From: DASTSN01 sp035760665
Lineage (GTDB): Bacteria; Bacteroidota; Bacteroidia; Chitinophagales; Chitinophagaceae
Reading direction: 5' to 3'
DNA: 21,257 nt
Assembly (NCBI GenBank): GCA_035760665.1
Contig: DASTSN010000037.1
Coordinates: 1 to 21,257, forward strand
The notes under the pieces were generated by a model. That model saw nothing but the letters and a program-made list of their open reading frames with translations, was not told the origin of the DNA and ran no database searches. This document shows, one piece after another, positions 15,910 through 21,257 of this stretch. The first letter of the stretch is position 1. The number at the start of each line of letters is the position of its first letter. A program made the translations under genes and the position numbers.

Positions 15910-16121
15910 GTCAAATTAAATTGCCACCAACGTTCGAGTATTTGCGAAGGCAGGGAATTCATTGAATGTCCAGCCCGGTACAAATGCCCATTTGAAAATA
16001 TGTGTTTGAAGTTAAGAACTAAAGCTGAACAGTGAACGTCGAGCCCCGAACCGCTGCTGATGACTGCACATAGTTGATGTTACAATGTCAGCCCTGCTTT
16101 TGCAAATACTTTTGTTGGCAG
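15910..16121 (-). repeat. Intergenic element E3, complete attC-like palindromic element
   Basis: About 200 bp with long imperfectly complementary ends. The left arm 15923-15955 pairs with the right arm 16092-16120 over roughly 28 positions, sharing CCAAC/GTTGG, TATTTGC and GCAGGG blocks with a few unpaired bases. On the minus strand it begins CTGCCAAC and ends AACGTTGGTGGC, so AAC and GTT lie at opposite ends, as in integron attC sites. It is longer than usual proteobacterial attC sites. The 22-nt boundary motif occupies 15910-15931. Part of it recurs at three other gaps in this window. Confidence 0.65.
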
Positions 16122-16140
16122 TCGTTTTTCAGTGATTTAG

Positions 16141-17118
16141 CTATTTTTTCTTGTCAATTAAACGTTCCCAATTCGAAAATGCAAATTTTTCCTTATTTTC
16201 TTTGTTTAGCTCTGTTGCTTCTAAAAAATTTCTTGCATCTCGTCCTTGTCTGTACTGATACGGATAATCTGATGAAAAAAGTATTCGGTCTATTCCAACA
16301 ATTTCGACGGAACGTTGTAGATAATTTTGGCTGAACATTCCACTTGGCGTTACATACAGGTTTTGTTGCACATAGTCAATAAAAGGTTTTTGAAGTTTTG
16401 TAACTCTGTTGAACGAAGCCATTCGTTCTGTATAAAATAAAATCACTTCGCCCCAATGTCCAAGTATAATTTGGAGATTTGGAAAGCGGTCAAAAACTTT
16501 TGCTAATACCAAACGCACAAATTGTATTCCTGCTTCGTAATGCCAACCAAGTCCAAACGTTGAAAATGCAAGGTCGGTTAGTTCGTCAAATCCTGAATAG
16601 TAAATGTCCCGAATTGCTTTTTGCGGAATTTGCGGGTGAATGAATAACGGAACGCCAAGCGCTTCCGCACATTCAAACACTTTCCAAAAATCTTTGTGGT
16701 CTAAGTTTTTCTCACGAGTTCGTCCACATAACATTGCACCTTTCAAGTCAAGATTTTCCACAGAACGCTCTAATTCCTTTGCTGCTTCGGTTGGTGCAAA
16801 CATTGGCAACGCTGCAAAACCTTGAAATCTGTCGGGGTTTTTCTTGATAATTTCCGCAATATAATCGTTGGTTTGAACAGCAAGACTAACACTTTCTCCT
16901 CCTAAATTGTGAAGGCTTGGACTTGTCAGCGAAAGCACTTGAACGTCAATTCCTGTTTCGTCCATATGTTGAAGTCGTGAGTTTCCAATGTCTTCCAAAC
17001 GTTTTTCTATTTCACCTGAATGAAGTTTTTCGGTTGGTTCGTCTTTGTCTGAATATTTATGCCATTCATCTTTAACTGCTTGGGTCAAAAAATGTTCTTC
17101 TACTGCTATTAATTTCAT
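16141..17118 (-). CDS. Metal-dependent amidohydrolase/decarboxylase (amidohydrolase 2 family)
   Basis: A 325-residue TIM-barrel enzyme of the ACMSD / 2,3-dihydroxybenzoate and gamma-resorcylate decarboxylase group. The N-terminus MKLIAVEEHF carries the metal-binding Glu/His of strand 1 (Glu8, His9). His161 in FIHPQIP, His221 in ILGHWGE and Asp284 in LFSSDYPYQ complete the site. Length and motif order fit the family (about 320-340). The likely reaction is non-oxidative decarboxylation of an aromatic acid or hydrolysis of a related substrate; the exact substrate cannot be read. No aromatic pathway genes are beside it. A TAACTTTC box 5 bp before the ATG resembles a -7 element, so initiation may be leaderless. 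It is flanked by boundary motifs at both ends (17162-17183 and 15910-15931), the clearest single-gene cassette in the window. Confidence 0.88.
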   Translation of the reverse strand: MKLIAVEEHFLTQAVKDEWHKYSDKDEPTEKLHSGEIEKRLEDIGNSRLQHMDETGIDVQVLSLTSPSLHNLGGESVSLAVQTNDYIAEIIKKNPDRFQGFAALPMFAPTEAAKELERSVENLDLKGAMLCGRTREKNLDHKDFWKVFECAEALGVPLFIHPQIPQKAIRDIYYSGFDELTDLAFSTFGLGWHYEAGIQFVRLVLAKVFDRFPNLQIILGHWGEVILFYTERMASFNRVTKLQKPFIDYVQQNLYVTPSGMFSQNYLQRSVEIVGIDRILFSSDYPYQYRQGRDARNFLEATELNKENKEKFAFSNWERLIDKKK

Positions 17119-17161
17119 TTTGGAAAGTTAGATATTTTGTTGTCTGCACTAGAGGCAGGGT

Positions 17162-17205
17162 GTCGCTTAAAATGGCTGCCAACGCCAAACCGATGTTATG
17201 GGCAG
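17162..17205 (-). repeat. Cassette-boundary element E5, compact form
   Basis: CTGCC-AAC (17176-17183) faces GTT-ATG-GGCAG (17195-17205) across 11 bp, an interrupted inverted repeat of 30 bp. The adjacent 17158-17183 matches 15906-15931 at 19 of 26 positions with no gap (both begin GGGTGTC and end CCAAC). It carries the shared 22-nt boundary motif and ends 8 bp from the AraC-type gene's stop. Confidence 0.55.
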
Positions 17206-17212
17206 GTGGCTT

Positions 17213-18121
17213 TTAGTTAAAGGATTGTCTGAACTCCAAAGGTGAAATGCTTGTCTTTGTCTTGAAAAGTTTGCTGAATGATTGCGGGTGTTCAAATCCC
17301 AATTCGTAAGCTATTTCGCTGATGGAAAGGTCCGTCGTAGACAGTTTTTCTTTGGCTTTTTCAATCAACTTGTCGTGTATGTGTTGCTGTGTACTTTGTC
17401 CTGTCAGCACTTTGAGTAAACCGCTCAAATAATTTGGCGAAACATTTAATCGGTCGGCAATGTATTGGACTGTCGGCAATCCTTTTGAAATTAAATCATT
17501 GCTGTAAAAATAGTCCGACAGCAATTTTTCTAATCGGTCAAGTATTTGATGATTAATTGTTTTTCGTGTAATGAATTGTCGTTGGTAAAAGCGCTCCGAA
17601 TAATTAAGCAAAGTTTCTATTTGCGAAATGATAATGCGTTGACTAAACGTGTCAATGTTGGTATGGTATTCCTGCCGAATGTTTTGAATAATACTGAAAA
17701 TCATCGATTCTTCTTTTTGGGAAAGCCACAATGCTTCTTTCACGGAATAATCAAAAAAACCATATTGCTTAATGGTTTTTGCAAGTGGTGTGTTCCAAAG
17801 AAAGTCAGGGTGAATGAGCAACATCCACCCTGTTCGTTTAATTGTTTCGTTCGGATTGTTGATAATTTTCAATACCTGATTTGGCGACATAAAAAATAAT
17901 ACACCTTTGTCAAAATCACACGCTTGTTGTCCGTAATACATTTTGCTTACGCCTCTTTTGAGCGCTATTGTATAATAATCAAACGTCAGATTTTCAATGC
18001 CATCAGTTGGTGCTGTGTAGATTTTGGAATAATCCACAACGCTAATCAAAGGGTGTTCAGGTCTCGGCAATCCTCTCAATTCGTGAAATTCACTGACCGA
18101 CTTTAATCTATGCACTTTCAT
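17213..18121 (-). CDS. AraC-family transcriptional regulator
   Basis: A 302-residue regulator. The N-terminal about 170 residues form a cupin-like sensing region without a recognisable ligand signature. The C-terminal about 95 residues are the double helix-turn-helix of AraC/XylS proteins: VQYIADRLNVSPNYLSGLLK (first HTH) and LSISEIAYELGFEHPQSFSKLFK (second, the most conserved part), ending SPLEFRQSF. It begins 20 bp after the stop of the NmrA-like gene on the same strand, so the two are probably one operon, and the regulator may control the reductase and itself. Similar AraC proteins beside NmrA or SDR oxidoreductases are common in Bacteroidota. Confidence 0.92.
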   Translation of the reverse strand: MKVHRLKSVSEFHELRGLPRPEHPLISVVDYSKIYTAPTDGIENLTFDYYTIALKRGVSKMYYGQQACDFDKGVLFFMSPNQVLKIINNPNETIKRTGWMLLIHPDFLWNTPLAKTIKQYGFFDYSVKEALWLSQKEESMIFSIIQNIRQEYHTNIDTFSQRIIISQIETLLNYSERFYQRQFITRKTINHQILDRLEKLLSDYFYSNDLISKGLPTVQYIADRLNVSPNYLSGLLKVLTGQSTQQHIHDKLIEKAKEKLSTTDLSISEIAYELGFEHPQSFSKLFKTKTSISPLEFRQSFN

Positions 18122-18141
18122 ATGTTAAAGATGGTTATTTT

Positions 18142-19041
18142 TTACCCTTGATTAAAAACTGCCGCAAACTCTTTTGCAAAATCCGTCAGTTTTACTTTCC
18201 CCAACCTTGGTTTGTGTTGGTGATAATCTTCATACAAAACTCCGCTCATCCTGCCAGCGTTCATTGCCGCCAAGCCTTCCGCTGCTTGCTGACTAAAACC
18301 TATACGAACTAAATTCGTAATAAAATCTTCGTCAGAAATTACAATCCATTTTAAATCGGGCTTGCCAATCGCTTTACCTAAAATCTTTGCCGTTTCGTTG
18401 GGCGAAACTTCATCGCTTGCGATGTAACGGATTGTTCTGCCGTTGAAAGGTTTTTCAATTTCTTCGGCAATCGTTTCTGCAATGTCTGATGGTGAAACCC
18501 ACGGTTCTTTTAGTTCATCACCGCCATAATTTTGGAAAATATTCCCTGTATTCTTTATCGCAGGAATAAAGGCAAACATATTGTAATAAAACCCGACAGG
18601 TCGCATCACTTTGATAGAAACAGTATCGGGTAATGTGTTCAAAACGCTTTCAATCTCGTAACCATACGCCAGCATTCCGTTGCCTTTGTTGGTATGCGCT
18701 CCAATGGTACTAAGATGAATAACTTTTGTTACAGCTGCCTGTAGAATAGCTTGTTTGAAATTGTTAGCGAGTTGACCGAAATGTGCAATCATGTCTAAGT
18801 TTGGATCAAAGAAATTTGCAGGCGGAGTCATTGTGTAAACAATGTCTGCACCTTTAAACGTTGTTGCGAGAAAGTCGGGATCATTAATCGTTCCGATCGC
18901 GGCTTTCGCACCCATGTTTTCAATTTCTTGTTGTCTGTCAGCTTTACTGCTGATAATCGTTATCGAATGTCCTTTTGCAGTCAATTCCTTTGCAAGTGGT
19001 TTGCTGATATGCCCTAATGAGCCTGTTAACACTACTTTCAT
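18142..19041 (-). CDS. NmrA-like NAD(P)-binding protein (atypical SDR)
   Basis: A 299-residue protein from the ATG at 19041. The frame extends to a TTG at 19065, but that codon lies inside the palindrome and is rejected. The glycine motif of the Rossmann fold is at the very N-terminus (MKVVLTGSLGHISKPLAKEL; GxxGxxx form). AMTPPANFFDP-type and VIHLSTIGAH segments and a proline-containing MRPVGFYYNMF match NmrA/QOR2-like proteins; the usual SDR Tyr-x3-Lys is seen only as YGYEIE, without the lysine. Such proteins act as redox sensors or NADPH-dependent reductases, and I cannot decide between these. The downstream AraC-type gene is probably co-transcribed. Confidence 0.85.
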   Translation of the reverse strand: MKVVLTGSLGHISKPLAKELTAKGHSITIISSKADRQQEIENMGAKAAIGTINDPDFLATTFKGADIVYTMTPPANFFDPNLDMIAHFGQLANNFKQAILQAAVTKVIHLSTIGAHTNKGNGMLAYGYEIESVLNTLPDTVSIKVMRPVGFYYNMFAFIPAIKNTGNIFQNYGGDELKEPWVSPSDIAETIAEEIEKPFNGRTIRYIASDEVSPNETAKILGKAIGKPDLKWIVISDEDFITNLVRIGFSQQAAEGLAAMNAGRMSGVLYEDYHQHKPRLGKVKLTDFAKEFAAVFNQG

Positions 19042-19058
19042 TTTTCCTATTTTTTGAT

Positions 19059-19073
19059 GGTGCAAAATGCACC
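19059..19073. promoter_or_regulatory. Palindromic operator upstream of the NmrA-like gene
   Basis: GGTGCAAAATGCACC has perfect 6-bp arms and a 3-bp centre, 17 bp before the ATG at 19041. On the minus strand it directly follows a TGACTTTG sequence resembling a -7 box, so a bound protein would sit over the transcription start. The AraC regulator of the same operon is one candidate, although AraC proteins usually prefer direct repeats. Confidence 0.5.
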
Positions 19074-19143
19074 AAAGTCAGAAAACAGATGTAGCCATAT
19101 CTACTTTTGTTGTAGCCAAAAAGGAAGTGTCGTTCTGATCTGT

Positions 19144-19233
19144 CAAACTATTTTGGATGGTGCGGCTTGTTTTGTTTTTCTCGTCTGGTTTGTCAGGTTG
19201 TTGGGTCGCTCTGCCAAGCCCTTGTTAGCGGCA
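19144..19233 (-). repeat. Cassette-boundary element E6 (degenerate)
   Basis: On the minus strand, 20 bp after the SDR stop, TGCCGCTAACA (19223-19233) is followed by AGGGCTTGGCAGAGCGAC, similar to the compact element after the AraC gene (ATAACA, TCGGTTTGGC, GTTGGCAG). TGCCGCTAACA is also the exact complement of the TGTTAGCGGCA at 20889-20899, so the crp-SDR pair is bracketed by an inverted 11-bp sequence. The far GTT end (around 19146, followed by AACGACAC) is uncertain. Nothing else is assigned from 19080 to 19222. Confidence 0.4.
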
Positions 19234-19252
19234 CGGGCTTTTTTGTCATCTG

Positions 19253-20056
19253 CTATTCAAAAAACCGTTTGTTCATCGTGTCAATGACCACTTCAATTCC
19301 GTCCTTTCTTAACCATTCATATTCTGTTGTCGCAAGATTGCCTGCTGTGTAGTGTAATTGTTTTTTGTTGTCTGTTGCTGCTTCGTAAACAACATTTGCA
19401 ATGGTTTCGGGTGTATCACGTTTGGTGTTTGAATCCGCTCGCATTGCCGTGATGTATTGATTAAAAATTTCCTGATAGTCCTGATGAGAAATCATTTGTG
19501 CATTGCTACCAAAGTTGGTTTGCATATATGCAGGAACTATTGTTTTGATATTTACACCAAATCCGTATAATTCATAGCTCATTCCTTCCGTCCACGTTTC
19601 TAACGCTGATTTTGTTGCTGCATAAACGGCAACAAAAGGATAAGGAATGTTTGCTGTAGAAGATGTGACCGTAATAATTGTTCCGCTTTTTCTTGCTCTG
19701 AAATAAGGAAGAAACGACTTTGTAACAAGAATTGTCCCTAAAAAATTGGTGTTGATTTGTTGTGCCAATTGTTCGTCAGTTGTTCCTTCAAAAGCACCCA
19801 TAAGCCCGTAAGCTGCGTTATTAAACAATACGTCTGTCGGGCTTATCTTTTCTGCTTCAGAAGCTATTTCAGCAATTTGTTTTGTATTGCTGATGTCCAA
19901 TTTCAAAAGATGAATGTTTGGCAACTGTGTAAGTTCTGTTTCTTTTTCGGGTTGTCGCATTGCTGCAATTACAGTCCATCCTTTTGAGGCAAATAATTTA
20001 GCGGTCGCTTTTCCCAATCCTGATGAAGCACCTGTGATGAAAATTGTTTTGTTCAT
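19253..20056 (-). CDS. Short-chain dehydrogenase/reductase
   Basis: A 267-residue classical SDR. The cofactor loop TGASSGLG is at 8-15, NNAA at 79-82 (in place of NNAG), and the active site VTSSTA...VYAATK has Ser132/133, Tyr145 and Lys149. An Arg in AAMRQPEK after strand 2 suggests NADP(H) preference. Substrate unknown. It follows the Crp/Fnr-type gene after 77 bp, which contain one copy of the 19-bp operator-like repeat, so its expression is probably controlled by that regulator. It shares only the SDR fold with the DltE-like protein at 15161-15883; the two are not recent duplicates. Confidence 0.9.
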   Translation of the reverse strand: MNKTIFITGASSGLGKATAKLFASKGWTVIAAMRQPEKETELTQLPNIHLLKLDISNTKQIAEIASEAEKISPTDVLFNNAAYGLMGAFEGTTDEQLAQQINTNFLGTILVTKSFLPYFRARKSGTIITVTSSTANIPYPFVAVYAATKSALETWTEGMSYELYGFGVNIKTIVPAYMQTNFGSNAQMISHQDYQEIFNQYITAMRADSNTKRDTPETIANVVYEAATDNKKQLHYTAGNLATTEYEWLRKDGIEVVIDTMNKRFFE

Positions 20057-20110
20057 TTTTTAATTTTTAAAATTGTTGTTGCAAAATTGCAAAGACAAAA
20101 AATGAACTCA

Positions 20111-20129
20111 TTTATCATTTGGTAAAAAG
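20111..20129. promoter_or_regulatory. Operator-like 19-bp repeat, copy upstream of the SDR
   Basis: TTTATCATTTGGTAAAAAG is identical to 20725-20743. Its core TTATCA-TT-TGGTAA is an imperfect palindrome. It lies 55 bp before the SDR start and 4 bp after the Crp/Fnr gene stop. On the minus strand a TCTTTGCAA sequence follows it, shared with the other copy's downstream region. Confidence 0.6.
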
Positions 20130-20133
20130 CAAC

Positions 20134-20694
20134 TTAGCGAATGTTTTTTCTTATTCTGCTTAGTGATTGTTGTGTAATTCCCAAATAAGAAGCGATATAT
20201 GATAATGGAATACGATTGACAAGTGTTGGATATTTTTCCATAAATTCCAAATATCGTGTAGTGGCGTCTTGCGATACTAACGGACTTACCCTTTCCAATT
20301 TTTGGGCAAGTGATTTATTGGTAATCTTTTGAATGATATTTTCCCAATCCATTATGGTATCGGAAATTTCTTTCCAATCCTGATTGGAAAACACAAGTAG
20401 TTTACAATTTGTTGCCGCTTGGATATATTCTGTAGAAGGCACATTTTTCAAGTTAAAAAGCAAATGTTTTTCTTCTATAAAGATTTTGGTAATTTCTTCA
20501 CCATTGTTGTTGTAATAACAGATACGAAGAATGCCGTCAATGATAAACCCCACTTGTTTCAAAACCTTTCCCGCTTCTGCAAAATAGTCATCTTTGTTAA
20601 GTTCTATTTCTTTTGCTTTGCTTATAATCAGGTCAATTTGTTGTTTGTTCAAATTGCCAAATTGCAGAACGTATTCTATAAACTCTTTCATCAT
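20134..20694 (-). CDS. Crp/Fnr-family transcriptional regulator
   Basis: A 186-residue regulator typical of Bacteroidota. Residues about 15-115 form a cyclic-nucleotide-binding-like beta-roll (YFAEAGKVLKQVGFIIDGILRICYYNNNGEEITKIFI) without a clear cAMP phosphate-binding cassette, so the ligand may be absent or different. There are no Cys clusters as in FNR. Residues about 140-186 carry the HTH (TRYLEFMEKYPTLVNRIPLSYIASYLGITQQSLSRIRKNI). It is encoded first after the recombinase. An identical 19-bp palindrome-like sequence lies before this gene and before the following SDR, suggesting autoregulation and control of the SDR. A TAACTTTG box is only 2 bp from the ATG, so initiation may be leaderless or use the second ATG at 20691. 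Confidence 0.9.
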   Translation of the reverse strand: MMKEFIEYVLQFGNLNKQQIDLIISKAKEIELNKDDYFAEAGKVLKQVGFIIDGILRICYYNNNGEEITKIFIEEKHLLFNLKNVPSTEYIQAATNCKLLVFSNQDWKEISDTIMDWENIIQKITNKSLAQKLERVSPLVSQDATTRYLEFMEKYPTLVNRIPLSYIASYLGITQQSLSRIRKNIR

Positions 20695-20724
20695 TGCAAA
20701 GTTAGCAACAGTTGTTTTTGGTTA

Positions 20725-20743
20725 TTTATCATTTGGTAAAAAG
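20725..20743. promoter_or_regulatory. Operator-like 19-bp repeat, copy upstream of the Crp/Fnr gene
   Basis: Exact copy of 20111-20129, located 31 bp before the regulator's ATG. Two identical 19-mers placed in the promoter regions of two adjacent genes are unlikely by chance. Core half-sites read TTATCA and TTACCA (as TGGTAA) with a 2-bp gap. Confidence 0.6.
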
Positions 20744-20898
20744 TGGCTTTGCTTGTCCGTAGGCTTTATGTCTGAACGGTTGTCTGTCGGGATAATTTTT
20801 TCTAAAAGTCAGCGAACGACTGTCAAACACGCAGTGGACAGTATTTCGTTGGCTTTTTCAAGTGTCGGACTGTGCGGTCGTTTAGCCTTGCCGCTAAC
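20744..20898. repeat. Boundary element E7: possible attI-side junction and leader of the first cassette
   Basis: Bases 20877-20898 contain the 22-nt boundary motif: on the minus strand GTTAG at positions 1-5, TAA at 15-17, GAC at 20-22. This motif is the nearest to the recombinase, 111 bp past its stop, where the array junction would be expected. Between it and the operator at 20743 there is an inverted repeat ACTGTC/GACAGT (20819-20842) and no gene. Confidence 0.45.
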
Positions 20899-20973
20899 AC
20901 TATAATTCACGCAACTCCGTCAAAAATAGCTGATTGTTAAGTAATTGATTTTCATCATAAATGTATTGCGTTT

Positions 20974-21001
20974 TTTGTATTGTTGATTGCGTCAATACAA
21001 A
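20974..21001. repeat. Inverted repeat just after the recombinase stop
   Basis: TTTGTATTG (20974-20982) and CAATACAAA (20993-21001) are perfect 9-bp complements with a 10-bp spacer, ending 8 bp from the recombinase stop codon. In the direction of the recombinase gene no T-run follows, so it is not a standard terminator. It may be a recombinase-binding (attI-like) site or a Rho-associated hairpin. Confidence 0.45.
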
Positions 21002-21008
21002 TCACAAT

Positions 21009-21257
21009 TTACAATATCCCTTTCGAAAATAAATCATCCAGCGGGCTAACTATGTTCACCAGCATCCGCCTCGATACATGCGTATACCGTTCTGTCGTTT
21101 TAATATTAAAATGACCCAGGATGTCTTTTATATAACGAATATCCACGCCCTTTTCCAGCAAATGGGTGGCAAAACTGTGCCGCAGCGAATGAAAACTAAC
21201 CTGCTTGCTGATACCAGCTTTTTGTTTCGCCTCCAGGAAAACAGTTTGTGCACTGCG
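21009..21257 (-). CDS. Tyrosine recombinase, C-terminal fragment (integron-integrase-like)
   Basis: An open frame on the minus strand enters from the right edge and stops with TAA at 21011-21009; 82 residues are visible. It holds the second half of the tyrosine recombinase active site: HSLRHSFATHLL (His23, Arg26 of the fragment), LGHFNIKTTERYTHV (His49 and nucleophile Tyr58), as in XerC/D and IntI proteins. The tail after the tyrosine, SRRMLVNIVSPLDDLF, includes SPLDxL, which also follows the active-site tyrosine in integron integrase IntI1 (SPLDAL). The N-terminal domain, the first catalytic Arg and the IntI-specific insertion lie outside the window, so IntI membership is unproven. Its base composition looks balanced like the left-hand genes, unlike the AT-rich cassettes it points into. 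Confidence 0.85.
   Translation of the reverse strand, partial: RSAQTVFLEAKQKAGISKQVSFHSLRHSFATHLLEKGVDIRYIKDILGHFNIKTTERYTHVSRRMLVNIVSPLDDLFSKGIL

Overview
The window looks like a chromosomal segment of a Bacteroidota bacterium, probably Chitinophagaceae or a relative. The evidence is family-level: proteins of typical Bacteroidota type, promoters of the TTTG / TAnnTTTG form, and almost no Shine-Dalgarno sequences. I cannot name a species.

Left part (1-10.5 kb, balanced base composition, ordinary core-like genes): the 3' end of an unidentified gene; an outer-membrane beta-barrel protein followed by a strong terminator; a secreted L,D-transpeptidase; on the minus strand a membrane-anchored alpha/beta hydrolase and acetyl-CoA synthetase (acs). 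Then comes a plus-strand type I secretion/efflux unit: a small secreted Cys/Pro-tailed protein, an ABC transporter with a degenerate nucleotide-binding domain, a HlyD-type adaptor (overlapping by 8 bp) and a TolC-type outer-membrane protein.

Right part (10.6-21.3 kb, visibly more AT-rich): every gene lies on the minus strand and reads away from a tyrosine recombinase whose C-terminal 82 residues enter at the right edge. In transcription order after the recombinase the genes are a Crp/Fnr-type regulator, an SDR oxidoreductase, an NmrA-like NAD(P)-binding protein with an AraC regulator, a metal-dependent amidohydrolase/decarboxylase, a DltE-like SDR, a serine hydrolase with a TPR tail, a decayed second serine hydrolase (two frameshifts and no start codon), and a DUF2975 membrane protein with its YozG-like HTH partner.

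The gaps between these genes hold structured, partly homologous elements. One is a ~200-bp sequence with ~30-bp complementary arms ending in AAC/GTT. Four boundaries carry the same 22-nt motif with exact spacing (minus strand GTT-RG, then GAC at positions 20-22). Together with the recombinase (C-terminal SPLDDL, as in IntI-type integrases) this suggests a cassette array like a sedentary integron, with the integrase pointing into the array (the 'reverse' orientation). This is the most interesting feature of the window. It is an inference from pattern recognition: the integrase N-terminus and the rest of the array lie outside the window.

Fine-scale regulation is also visible: a 19-bp operator-like sequence present twice, before the Crp/Fnr gene and before the SDR that follows it; a 7-bp-arm inverted repeat overlapping the -7 box of the DUF2975/HTH operon; and a perfect palindrome just upstream of the NmrA-like gene.
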